Assembly: GCA_049997955.1 (NCBI GenBank)
Contig: JAEBDY010000008.1
Coordinates: forward strand, 310,001 to 374,000
Reading direction: 5' to 3'
DNA from: Umezawaea sp049997955
GTDB taxonomy: Bacteria; Actinomycetota; Actinomycetes; Mycobacteriales; Pseudonocardiaceae
Length of the DNA stretch: 64,000 nucleotides
Shown here piece after piece: positions 34,408 to 42,335 of this stretch. The notes beneath the pieces are model-generated. The model was not told the origin of the DNA, made no database searches, and saw only the letters and a list, made by a program, of their open reading frames with translations. A program made the translations under genes and the position numbers. Every line of letters starts with the position of its first letter. Positions within the stretch are counted from its first letter, which is position 1.

Positions 34408-35490
34408 ATGGACATGCTTAGTTCGTACCTGGGGAACATCCGCACCGGCTTCCTGGCCTTCGTGGGCATCGGCGCACTGGCCCTGCTGCCGCTGATCGCG
34501 CTGCACTACTACCGGTACGGCCGGATCGAACCGCGACGCGCGCTGGTCCTGTACGGCCTGCTGGCCTACGGCCTGGTGGCGCTGGCGCTGATCTTCCTGC
34601 CGTTCCCGGACCGCGCGAACCTGTGCCAGGGCGACCAGATGCTGTCGACGGTCCCGTTCCAGTGGGTGACCGACATGCGCAACAACATGGCGGCGTACGG
34701 CAGGTCCGGGGTCGTCTCCATGGTCACGTCGACCGCGTTCGTCCAGCAGGCGTTCAACGCGGCCCTGTTCGTGCCGCTGGGGATCGTGCTGCGCAAGGCG
34801 TACGGAAAAGGCGTGCTGGCCACGGTTTTCATCGGGCTCGGCCTCTCGCTGATCGTGGAAGTCGTGCAGTACACCGGAAACCTGGGCATCTACCCGTGCC
34901 CGTACCGCATCGCCGACGTGGACGACCTGATCTCCAACAGCGCCGGTTCCCTGCTGGGCTGGATGATCGCGCCGGTCGCGATCGTGGTGCCCGCCCTGCC
35001 GGAGTTCGACGAGGCGGCCGCCAGGCCGGGCACGGTGAGCGTGCCGCGCAAGGCGCTGGCGCTGGCCGCGGACGCCCTGGTCTTCCTGGTGATCGCCCGA
35101 CTCCTGTTCCCCGACAACGGGTGGCTGCAGGTCGCGCTGGCCGCGGCGATGCGGATCGTGCTGCCCGCCGCCACCGGCGGCTGGACGCTGGGCGGCTGGC
35201 TCATGCGCTACCGCATGCGCGGCCCGGACGGCGGACGCCCCGCTCCGGCGAGGATCGCGGTGCGCGAACTGCTGGGCGTCACCGGCCTGGTCGCCTACTC
35301 GGTCCTGCTGTCGCCGCACCTGACCAACTGGACCGGTTTCGGCCTCGACCTGATCGTCGTGGCGCTGGTGCTGCTGGGCACGTTCGCCACCCCGGCGTTC
35401 CGCCGCGACCAGCTCGGCTGGCACGAACGGGTCGCGGGCACGCGGGGCGTGCTCGTGTCACGCGCTCCGGCCGCGGTGGTGCCCCGCTGA
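34408..35490 (+). CDS. VanZ-family / RDD-like membrane protein (copy 2)
   Basis: A 360-residue membrane protein, paralogous to 7104-8198 along its whole length. Shared blocks are the loop FQWVTDMRNN, FNAALFVPLGIVLRKAYG and the helix EVVQYTGNLGIYPCPYRIADVDDLISN (quoted in part), then an RDD-like C-terminal half with further transmembrane segments and RRDQLGWHERVAGTRGV, the typical RDD tail. ATG 34408 or 34414 may be the start. It is on the same strand as, and 98 bases behind, the giant regulator. The 3' end overlaps the convergent small membrane protein gene by 33 bases. Role unknown; VanZ-type glycopeptide tolerance is only a family precedent. Confidence 0.8.
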   Translation: MDMLSSYLGNIRTGFLAFVGIGALALLPLIALHYYRYGRIEPRRALVLYGLLAYGLVALALIFLPFPDRANLCQGDQMLSTVPFQWVTDMRNNMAAYGRSGVVSMVTSTAFVQQAFNAALFVPLGIVLRKAYGKGVLATVFIGLGLSLIVEVVQYTGNLGIYPCPYRIADVDDLISNSAGSLLGWMIAPVAIVVPALPEFDEAAARPGTVSVPRKALALAADALVFLVIARLLFPDNGWLQVALAAAMRIVLPAATGGWTLGGWLMRYRMRGPDGGRPAPARIAVRELLGVTGLVAYSVLLSPHLTNWTGFGLDLIVVALVLLGTFATPAFRRDQLGWHERVAGTRGVLVSRAPAAVVPR

Positions 35491-35715
35491 TCCAGGGCGG
35501 GACCAGCGGATCGGCTCCCCCTTCGACCCCGGCGGCTTCAGCTCGATCACGTCCGGGGACGCGTCCTCGCCGGCGAAGTCCGGTGTCAGCCACTCGGCGA
35601 CGCGCTCGCGGATGCCTGCCAGCCGGGCGCGCTCGGCGCGGCGGCGGAGGCGGTGGCGGACGATCAGGACCAGCGCGAACGCGGCGGGCAGGGTCAGCAG
35701 CAGCAGGTACTCCAC
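35458..35715 (-). CDS. Small single-pass membrane protein
   Basis: An 85-residue protein: an N-terminal transmembrane helix (YLLLLTLPAAFALVLIV), a very basic stop-transfer stretch (RHRLRRRAERARL), then an acidic hydrophilic tail (WLTPDFAGEDASPDVIEL). I do not recognise a family. GTG 35715 is supported by GCGGAGG eight bases upstream; the open frame continues further upstream without protein-like sequence. The gene overlaps the tail of the VanZ/RDD gene by 33 bases on the opposite strand. Codon use fits the genome. Confidence 0.6.
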   Translation of the reverse strand: MEYLLLLTLPAAFALVLIVRHRLRRRAERARLAGIRERVAEWLTPDFAGEDASPDVIELKPPGSKGEPIRWSRPGSAGHHRGRSA

Positions 35716-35861
35716 CAGGCGCCACCTCCGCTCGTCCGCCCGCGGGCACGTCCACCGCCATGGTCGTGCCACGTTCTCGCGGTGCGGTCGTGCGCGCACC
35801 GTCCGGCGTTCGGTATTCCTCCTGCCATGACATTGTGATGCACCCCACCGGCTTTGACAAA

Positions 35862-35893
35862 GACCACCGAAGTCACGGCGGCCATCGGTGGTC
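35862..35893. promoter_or_regulatory. 9-bp inverted repeat next to a TTGACA hexamer
   Basis: GACCACCGA (35862-35870) and TCGGTGGTC (35885-35893) are perfect complements 14 bases apart. TTGACA at 35854-35859 lies directly upstream and could be a -35, although no good -10 follows. The region 35716-36472 (757 bp) holds no gene that I can support. Confidence 0.4.
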
Positions 35894-35967
35894 GCACGAC
35901 CTCGACAATCCCCGGCCGAGCGCTGAACCGGCAGGTTTCGCCTAACCGCCCGGGAATGCCTCCCATC

Positions 35968-36002
35968 CTCGAAGACAAGTTGTTGCGATGACAATCTTCG
36001 AG
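35968..36002. promoter_or_regulatory. 8-bp inverted repeat in an AT-richer patch
   Basis: CTCGAAGA (35968-35975) and TCTTCGAG (35995-36002) are perfect complements separated by 19 bases of AT-richer sequence containing GTTGTTG. It may be an operator in the long leader of the GntR gene at 36473. Confidence 0.35.
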
Positions 36003-36472
36003 ATGCCCATTTCACATTACCCGTCGGTTACTCGTGACTTTGTTCCACATTCGACGGAAAACAGCCCGTCCGGGCAGTGAACCGTGTCCATCTGGGCAGG
36101 GGGTTTGCGAACGAAACAAAATCGACCTAATGTGAGGAAACCTCCAAGGACGTACGCGGGCACCACTGTTCCCGAAGAACTCCGGAGATGGTCACGAACT
36201 GCTTCGTCCCCGTGCTTTCGCACGTGCTGGTCCAGGCGGGGACGTGCGGCGCCGTCGGTGGCAGGGACCGTCGCGCGCCACGAACCGGTCGAGGGGTCGG
36301 CAGGCCACGCCATCGTCTGCCGCCCCTTGATCGGCGAACAGGTCGGACTTGGTCGGACCGGGTGCGACTCCGTTGCCCGGACAACGCGCATCCCCCTGAC
36401 GGGCGCCGGGCACAAACGATGTCCGATCAGCGTTCGACCTGTTTCATCACGTCAGGGAGATGGTTGGCTCAA

Positions 36473-37651
36473 ATGCGCAACTCGACCGAAGACCACTCGA
36501 TACCGGCGCCCGCCGAGAACCCGGACGACCTCGATGAAATGCTCGGCCTCGTCACCAGCACCTCGATGAGGACGACCCCCACGTGGACCTGGTGGACCGA
36601 GGAGGAGGACCAGGTTCTGGTCATGCGGATGCCGCACCCGGTGGGCACCGTCGTCGGCCAGCGCACCGTTCGGGAATACGGCCACACCGTGCGGGTCGAG
36701 CTCAAGGTCCGGCACAGCGACTCCCCCGTGCAGCACGCCGCACGCGGCGCGATGGTCATGTCGACGTTGCGCACCGCCCTCCACCGACCTGTCGGCGGAC
36801 GTGAGCTCGTCGTGTTCGCGAACGGGATCCCCCGGCCCGCCGTGCGGATGCTGGACGGATCGCACCAGGTCATCTCGGTCGTCGCCCACGAGTACCCCGA
36901 CGGCCCGCACCGCGCGTCCGACCCGGTGCGCGCGGGCATCCCCGACGACGGCCGCATCCCGCGCTACTACCGCGCGAAGACCCGGCTGCTCGACCTGCTG
37001 CAGGAGCTGGGCCAAGGCGCCCCCCTACCCCCGGAGAGAGAACTGTCCGCTCAGTTCGGCATCGCGCGCATGACGTTGCGCCAGGCCATCGGCGAACTCG
37101 TCGTCGAGGGCAAGGTCCGGCGCAGGCAGGGCAGCGGCACCTTCGTCGCGCCGCCCAAACTGGTCCAACCGCTGGGCGTCACCGGGCGGGAGTCCGGCGT
37201 CGAGGAGACGGGCGAGGTCCGCAGGCTGGTCACCGCCGAGCACCTCGCGGCCGACACCGATCTGGCCCGCGACCTGGACATCGATCCCGGCGACCCGGTC
37301 GTGCACATCGAACGGCTGATGATCGTCGACGAGGAGCCGATGCTCCTGGAGTCGAGCTACCTCTCCGCCAAGCGGTTCCCGGACCTCATCGAGGCGTTCG
37401 ACCCGGACGAGGCCCTGCTGGACTGCCTCCGCGACCGGTACTGCACGGTGCCCACGCGCACCGACGAGCAGGTGGAGACGGTGCTGGCCTCGCCGCGCGA
37501 GGCCAGGCTGCTGGCCACCACGCCCGCGGCGCCGATGCTGCTGCTGCACCGCGTCAGCCGCGACCTCGACGGCAACCCGGTGGAACGGGTGCGCGCGCTG
37601 TACCGGGGCGACCGGTTCACGTTCGCGGTGCGTTCGGAGACGACCGACTAG
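36473..37651 (+). CDS. GntR/UTRA (HutC-type) regulator with an extra N-terminal domain
   Basis: About 392 residues. Residues 165-235 are a GntR winged helix (RYYRAKTRLLDLLQEL, LPPERELSAQFGIARMTLRQ, VRRRQGSGTFVAPP), and 245-390 a UTRA effector domain of the HutC/FarR type (DPVVHIERLMIVDEEPMLLE). The first 160 residues are unusual: they form a separate beta-rich unit (TWTWWTEEEDQVLVMRM, YGHTVRVELKVRHSD, RELVVFANGIPRPAVRMLD) that I do not recognise and that canonical HutC proteins lack. No good start or ribosome binding site exists at the GntR border, so the fusion looks real. ATG 36473 is likely but other in-frame starts exist. Ligand and target unknown. Confidence 0.78.
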   Translation: MRNSTEDHSIPAPAENPDDLDEMLGLVTSTSMRTTPTWTWWTEEEDQVLVMRMPHPVGTVVGQRTVREYGHTVRVELKVRHSDSPVQHAARGAMVMSTLRTALHRPVGGRELVVFANGIPRPAVRMLDGSHQVISVVAHEYPDGPHRASDPVRAGIPDDGRIPRYYRAKTRLLDLLQELGQGAPLPPERELSAQFGIARMTLRQAIGELVVEGKVRRRQGSGTFVAPPKLVQPLGVTGRESGVEETGEVRRLVTAEHLAADTDLARDLDIDPGDPVVHIERLMIVDEEPMLLESSYLSAKRFPDLIEAFDPDEALLDCLRDRYCTVPTRTDEQVETVLASPREARLLATTPAAPMLLLHRVSRDLDGNPVERVRALYRGDRFTFAVRSETTD

Positions 37652-37797
37652 CGCGGTCGCGGTGGTGGTGCGCGGTCACAAACCAGTCACCAGTTGGGCA
37701 CTGGCGTTGTTCTACGGTCGTGGAACCGTCGCCGCAGCCTGCTTCACGTGGGGTTCGCCGCGAGCGGATCACGTGACCAGCAGGAGTGAGGAGACCG

Positions 37798-38190
37798 GTG
37801 GTGTTCCGATCCGCGCGAGCCGAGGCCGTCGCAGGCGAGTTGCTGGTGCGCAAGCTGTACGAGGAGCACGGCCGCGCGATCCTGGCGTACGCGACCAGGT
37901 TGACGGGGGACCTCCGCACGGCGGAGGACGTGGTCGAGGAGACGCTCGTCCGGGCGTGGCGGTACTCCGACGCGATCACGCAGGGCGGTGACTGGGTGCG
38001 CGGCTGGTTGCTCACCACCGCGGAGAACGTCGTGCTGGAGCGGTACGGCAAGTGCTCGACCTCGCCGTGGCGGGCCAGGTCGGAGCCCTTCCGGCTGCCC
38101 GCCGTGTTCCGGTCGGCGATCCGCAAGGCGAAGGTCGGCCGGATGAACGCCGTGCGCACGTCCGAGGCGCCGCTCTCGTCCATGCCCTGA
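37798..38190 (+). CDS. Sigma-70-like protein with region 2 only
   Basis: A 130-residue protein. Residues about 15-80 match ECF sigma-factor region 2: LVRKLYEEHGRAILAYATRL, TGDLRTAEDVVEETLVRAWR and WVRGWLLTTAENVVLERY, the core-binding and -10-recognising part. Region 4, needed for the -35, is missing; the tail (RMNAVRTSEAPLSSMP) has no helix-turn-helix and the sequence after the stop does not contain region 4 in any frame before the terminator. GTG 37798 or 37801 follows GGAG. It may be a functional short sigma or core-binding modulator, or a truncated gene; an intact frame of normal codon use favours function. Confidence 0.72.
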   Translation: MVFRSARAEAVAGELLVRKLYEEHGRAILAYATRLTGDLRTAEDVVEETLVRAWRYSDAITQGGDWVRGWLLTTAENVVLERYGKCSTSPWRARSEPFRLPAVFRSAIRKAKVGRMNAVRTSEAPLSSMP

Positions 38191-38233
38191 CGGCGGGCCG
38201 GCCGGGTGTTCCCGGCGTCCCGCCGCCGGAGGT

Positions 38234-38273
38234 GGTCACCGGTCGGCGCGGAGGACCACGACGACCGGTGACC
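38234..38273. terminator. Bidirectional 12-bp hairpin terminator
   Basis: GGTCACCGGTCG (38234-38245) pairs perfectly with CGACCGGTGACC (38262-38273) around a 16-base loop, between the convergent sigma-like and Spo0M-like genes. Confidence 0.75.
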
Positions 38274-38281
38274 GGGACGGC

Positions 38282-39235
38282 CTACTCCCCGTCGAACTCG
38301 AAGGACTCGCCGACCTCTTCGAACACCTCGCCCAGCACCATGCCGCCGACGACGCCCGCGGCGACACCGCCGACCACCGCGCCCATGCCGGGGCCGCGAC
38401 GACCGTGGTGGCCGTGGTCGTCGTAGCCACCGTGACCGCCGTGACCGCCGAAGCCCTGCTGGCCGCCGCGCTCCACGACCTGCGTGAGCCACTGGCCGAT
38501 GACGGACGTCCAGTCCGTGGCCTCGGCTTCGCGGTGCGGCAGGGCGAAGTGGCCGAACGCGTCACTGCCCGAGCTGAACATGCCGCCGCGCTTGTCGGCC
38601 TCCAGGACGACGTACAGCTCGTGCGGGTTCGCGACGAACGTCAGCTCGACCTGGTTGACGCGGCCCGCGAACTGCTGCGGCGGGAAGAACTCGATCTCCT
38701 GGTAGAAGCCGAGCTCCTGCGGCACGCCGTGCAGGCGGCCCGCTTCGACGTCGGCCTTGCGGAACTGGAAGCCCAGCGATCCGAAGGCGTCCAGCACTCG
38801 GTCCTGCGACGGCAGCGGGTGCACCGAGATGGGGTCGAGGTCGCCCTTGTCGGGAGCGCCCGCGATCACCAGTTCGGTGCGCACGCCGACCGTCATGCCG
38901 TGCAGGTGGGTCGAGCCGACCGCGGTGAGGGGGGTCTCCCACGGGATCGGCAGCTGGAAGGGGATCGGCAGCAGCTGGCCCGCAGCGACCTTGACGGCCT
39001 GTGCGACGACCACGCGGTGGAACTCCGCGGTGCCGCTGGACTCGTGCTCGCCGTGCTCCATCTCCACGCGGGTGACCAGGGAGAGGACGACCTGGCCGAT
39101 CTCCACGTCGTTGCTGCCGCCCTGGATGCGCACCTGTCCGGTGACGACCGCGCCGGGCGTGGCGTGCGGTGAGTCGAGGACCGTGTCGACGGACGGGCCG
39201 CCGACACCGAACGCGCTCAGCATCCGCTTGAACAT
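38282..39235 (-). CDS. Spo0M-like sporulation-control / arrestin-like protein
   Basis: A 317-residue protein of the Spo0M family. The N-terminal 220 residues have the arrestin-like double beta-sandwich pattern (MLSAFGVGGPSVDTVLD, GAVVTGQVRIQGGSNDVEIG, then FQLPIPWETPLTAVGST and VGVRTELVIAG). A Gly/His-rich linker (GGHGGHGGYDDHGHHGRRG) precedes a glycine-zipper-like hydrophobic segment (GAVVGGVAAGVVGGMVLGEV) and an acidic tail, absent from Bacillus Spo0M; it may attach the protein to the membrane or bind metal. ATG 39235 has a clear GGAGGAAA site. In Bacillus the family affects sporulation and cell cycle; the role here is not known. Confidence 0.85.
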   Translation of the reverse strand: MFKRMLSAFGVGGPSVDTVLDSPHATPGAVVTGQVRIQGGSNDVEIGQVVLSLVTRVEMEHGEHESSGTAEFHRVVVAQAVKVAAGQLLPIPFQLPIPWETPLTAVGSTHLHGMTVGVRTELVIAGAPDKGDLDPISVHPLPSQDRVLDAFGSLGFQFRKADVEAGRLHGVPQELGFYQEIEFFPPQQFAGRVNQVELTFVANPHELYVVLEADKRGGMFSSGSDAFGHFALPHREAEATDWTSVIGQWLTQVVERGGQQGFGGHGGHGGYDDHGHHGRRGPGMGAVVGGVAAGVVGGMVLGEVFEEVGESFEFDGE

Positions 39236-39281
39236 CAGGTTTCCTCCGGGGATGGGGAGTGCCGGTGCCAAGCGGCACCGG

Positions 39282-40310
39282 TCAACTTCGGGGATCGGTC
39301 TCGTCCTCGAACTCGCCGATCAGCTCTTCGAGCAGGTCCTCCAGCGCGGCGATGCCGACGACGCGGTCGTCCGGCGCCACGACGAGGGCCAGCTGCGCCC
39401 GTTCCTCGCGCATCGCCGTGACCGCGCGGGCCACCGGCAGGTCAGCGCCCAGCCGCAGCGGCGTGCTCATCAGCTCGCGGACCGCCGGGTCCTGGCCCGC
39501 GGCGGTGGCGCGCACGACCTCGCGGATGTGCACCAGCCCACCGAACCCGCCCGCCGCGTCGGTGACCGGGAACCTGGAGCGGCCGCAGCGGCGGCTCAGC
39601 TCCTCGACCTCGGTGGCCCTGGTGTCCTCCGCGACCTTGAGGACGGAGTCCGCCGGGACCATCACCTGCGCCAGCGTGGTGTTCTGGAGCTGCAGCATCC
39701 GGGTCAGGAGTCGTTGCTGGCCCTCGGGGATCAGGCCGTGCTCACCGGACTGCCGCACCAGCATCCGCAGGTCCTCCGGCCGGTGGGCCTGCGCCAGCTC
39801 GTCCTGCGGCTCGACCTTCACCAGGCGCAGCATCGCGTTCGTCAGGCCGTTGAGGCTGGTGAGGATCCACCGCGTCGCACGGGCGAAGGCGCGGAACGGC
39901 AGCGCCAGCAGCAGCGCCGAGCGCTCGGGGTGGCTGATCGCCCACGACTTCGGGGCCATTTCGCCGACCACCATGTGCAGGAACACCACCAGCGCCAGGC
40001 TGATCAGGAACGCGACGGCGTGCGAGATGCCCGTCGGGACGCCGACCGCGATCAGCAGCGGGTCCAGCAGCGCGGCGACCGCGGGCTCGGCCAGCGCACC
40101 CAAACCCAAGGTGCACAACGTGATGCCGAGCTGCGCGCCGGCCAGCATGATCGACAGCTCGCGGATGCCCGCGACCGCCGCCCGCGCCGCGCGCTTGCCC
40201 TCGGCGGCCGACTGCTCGAGCCGGTGCCGCTTCGCGGAGATCAGCGCGAACTCGCCCGCGACGAAGAAGGCGTTGCCCGCCAGCAGGAGCAGTGCCACGA
40301 AGAGGCTCAT
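39282..40310 (-). CDS. CNNM/CorC-type transporter-associated protein (DUF21 plus CBS pair), short paralogue
   Basis: A 342-residue membrane protein. The N-terminal DUF21 domain has about four transmembrane segments (LFVALLLLAGNAFFVAGEFAL, MLAGAQLGITLCTLGLGALA, VVFLHMVVGEMAPKSWA, quoted in parts). Residues about 205-330 hold two CBS motifs (VMVPADSVLKVAEDTRATEV, SRFPVTDAAGGFGGLVHIRE; LALVVAPDDRVVGIAALEDL). It stops after the CBS pair and lacks the CorC/HlyC C-terminal domain that its neighbour has. ATG 40310 overlaps the upstream paralogue's stop as ATGA. Such proteins are linked to magnesium or cobalt export; the old name hemolysin is misleading. Confidence 0.9.
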   Translation of the reverse strand: MSLFVALLLLAGNAFFVAGEFALISAKRHRLEQSAAEGKRAARAAVAGIRELSIMLAGAQLGITLCTLGLGALAEPAVAALLDPLLIAVGVPTGISHAVAFLISLALVVFLHMVVGEMAPKSWAISHPERSALLLALPFRAFARATRWILTSLNGLTNAMLRLVKVEPQDELAQAHRPEDLRMLVRQSGEHGLIPEGQQRLLTRMLQLQNTTLAQVMVPADSVLKVAEDTRATEVEELSRRCGRSRFPVTDAAGGFGGLVHIREVVRATAAGQDPAVRELMSTPLRLGADLPVARAVTAMREERAQLALVVAPDDRVVGIAALEDLLEELIGEFEDETDPRS

Positions 40311-41641
40311 CGGGTCTCCTCCTCGCGCAGTTGCACGGTGCGGGGCACATGGCGTTCGACGGCGACCACGCGCAGCACGACGTGCCGCGGCGGCAGGTCG
40401 TCCAGAGACGGCGTCTCGATGGTCAGCGGGACCTCGTCACCGACCCGCGCGGTCCTGCCGAGTTGGCGCAGCACCAGTCCGGACACCGTGTCGTACCCCT
40501 CGTGTTCCGGCAGCTGGACACCGGTGATGTCGGCGATCTCGTCGATGCGCAGCCTGCCGGGCAGCAGCCACGTGCCGTCGGGTCGCCGTTCTTCGACGTC
40601 ACCGACCATGTCGTCCTCGTCGTGGATCTCGCCCACCAGCTCCTCGGCGAGGTCCTCCAGCGTCACCACGCCCGCGAAGCCGCCGAACTCGTCGACGACG
40701 CAGGCGGTCTGCCTGCGCTCGGCGCGCAGCCGTTCCAGGACCTGGGGCAGCGGCAGGGTTTCCGGCACCAGCACGGTGGGCGCCACGATCTTGCGGATCT
40801 CCGTCGTCGGCCGGTCCCCCGGCGCCAGCGTGAGCAGTTCGGCGAGCCCGACGATGCCGAGCACGTCGTCCAGGTCGTCGCCGATCACCGGGAACCGGGA
40901 ATGTCCCGTGTCCAGCAGCTCCACGATCCGCGACGCGGGCTCGTCCGCCCGCACCGTGTGCACGCGCACCCGTGGCGTCATCGCCTGCTCGGCCACGAGG
41001 CCGCGGAAGTCGATCCCCCGGTCCAGCAGCCGCGACAGCTCGGGGTCCAGGTGCCCCTGCTCCCCTGCCTCACCGATGATGTGGACCAGCTCGGCCCCCG
41101 TGGCCCCCTGCGGCAGTTCCTCCACGGGTTCGATGCCCACGAGCCGCAGCAGCCGGTTCGCCGACGCGTCGAAGAACTTGATGACCGGCCCGGCGACCTT
41201 CAGGTACACCAACGTCGACGCGGCCAGGTTTCGAGCGAGCGCCTCCGGCTTGGCGATGGCCAGGTTCTTCGGCAGCAGCTCACCGAGCACCATCTGCACG
41301 ACCGTGGCGAACACCAGCGCCGCCGCGACGGACAACGACAACCGCGCGGCCTCGGACCACCCGGTGAAACCGAGGAGGGAGGCGAGCCCCGCACCCAGCA
41401 GCGGCTCGGCGACGAACCCGACCAGCAGCGCCGTGACCGTGATGCCCAACTGCGCGCCGGACAGCATGAACGACAACCGCTGCGTCACCCGACAAGCCCG
41501 CTCGGCAGCCTTGTCACCCTGCTCGGCCAACGCCTGGAGCCGCCCGCGGTCGACGGCCATGTAGGTGAACTCCTGGGCGACGAAGTAGCCCGTCGCGGCG
41601 GTGAGAACCACGATGGCCAACAGGCCCAAGAAGATCAACAT
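40307..41641 (-). CDS. CNNM/CorC-type transporter-associated protein, full-length paralogue
   Basis: A 444-residue protein with a DUF21 membrane domain (residues 1-190: ATGYFVAQEFTYMAVDR, FMLSGAQLGITVTALLVGF, MVLGELLPKNLAIAKPEA), a CBS pair (about 205-330: AMTPRVRVHTVRADEPAS, GHSRFPVIGDDLDDVLG; ACVVDEFGGFAGVVTLEDLA) and a C-terminal CorC/HlyC domain (about 350-440: TWLLPGRLRIDEI, GYDTVSGLVLRQLGR). It is first in a two-gene operon with the short paralogue, a common actinobacterial arrangement. It would act in divalent-cation handling at the membrane. The divergent MerR remnant starts 84 bases away. Confidence 0.92.
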   Translation of the reverse strand: MLIFLGLLAIVVLTAATGYFVAQEFTYMAVDRGRLQALAEQGDKAAERACRVTQRLSFMLSGAQLGITVTALLVGFVAEPLLGAGLASLLGFTGWSEAARLSLSVAAALVFATVVQMVLGELLPKNLAIAKPEALARNLAASTLVYLKVAGPVIKFFDASANRLLRLVGIEPVEELPQGATGAELVHIIGEAGEQGHLDPELSRLLDRGIDFRGLVAEQAMTPRVRVHTVRADEPASRIVELLDTGHSRFPVIGDDLDDVLGIVGLAELLTLAPGDRPTTEIRKIVAPTVLVPETLPLPQVLERLRAERRQTACVVDEFGGFAGVVTLEDLAEELVGEIHDEDDMVGDVEERRPDGTWLLPGRLRIDEIADITGVQLPEHEGYDTVSGLVLRQLGRTARVGDEVPLTIETPSLDDLPPRHVVLRVVAVERHVPRTVQLREEETR

Positions 41642-41724
41642 GCGGTGCCGGACCGGAATACCATGGACTCGACACTAGCACGTGGCGCTGTACGGTTACC
41701 GTCCCTCAAGAAAAGGAAACCTGT

Positions 41725-41974
41725 GTGAGTGACACCCTGGTCAAGATCGGCGAACTGGCCGCCAGAGCAGGCGTGAGCACCCGCACAGTGGACTACTACA
41801 CCAGCCTCGGCCTGCTCACGCCCGCCGGCCGCACGACAGGCCACCACCGCCTCTGCGCACCGCCGACGCGGACCCATCACCACCCGTCCAACGCCTGGAA
41901 ACCAGGGCGTGAGCCTCGACGACGTGGCCCAAGCCTTCACCAGCGGCGCACCGAGCACCACCCGCCCAAGCTGA
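41725..41974 (+). pseudogene. Frameshifted MerR-family regulator
   Basis: From GTG 41725, with an AAAAGGAAAC leader, the translation begins VKIGELAARAGVSTRTVDYY, TSLGLLTPAGRTTGHHRL, a normal MerR winged helix. It then loses homology. A second frame reads GVSLDDVAQAFTSGAPSTT and stops at 41974, which is the expected continuation after RLET. At least one base is lost near 41910 and another change occurs near 41865. The ligand half is missing. It stands opposite the CNNM operon, whose former regulator it may be. The open frame running on to 42153 is not protein-like. Confidence 0.72.
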
Positions 41975-42049
41975 CCACGAACAGCGATCAACCCGGCTCA
42001 ACCGGGAACGGAGCGCAAGCGGGAAGCGGGAAGCCAGCCCACCACAGCA

Positions 42050-42200
42050 AAGCGGAAGCACGCACCCCAGGAGCCCCCAGACCCCTCCCTGCCCCCGATC
42101 CCCAGCGCCCTCATGTCCGTCCGCTACGGGTCAAGGCATCTTTCCCGCCTTGACGCGGCGCGGACGGACATGGAGACAATCGCGCCTCGGGGGGCACCCA
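42050..42200. repeat. 151-bp palindromic repeat element, copy 1
   Basis: Matches 46522-46672 at 147 of 151 positions by my count. Its core, 42112-42172, is a nested palindrome: CATGTCCGTCCGC / GCGGACGGACATG (13 bp), a symmetric 5x5 internal loop, then GTCAAGGC / GCCTTGAC (8 bp) around a 9-base loop. There is no coding sequence. The intergenic region 41975-42335 contains little else. Confidence 0.92.
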
Positions 42201-42282
42201 ACTCCCATAGCGGGCCCCGCACAGCCGGAGCCTCGCCAGGTTCACCCAATCCCGGCGCGCTCCACCGAAGCGGAAGCCCAGC

Positions 42283-42324
42283 GCGGAAGTCGTTCAGCTC
42301 CAGAGCGGAAGTCGTTCAGCTCCA
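42283..42324. repeat. Two-copy 22-bp-period tandem repeat
   Basis: GCGGAAGTCGTTCAGCTCCA occurs at 42283-42302 and 42305-42324, identical, with GA between. It lies between the palindromic repeat and the 3' end of the methyltransferase gene. Confidence 0.85.
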
Positions 42325-42335
42325 CGCGGCCCTGG

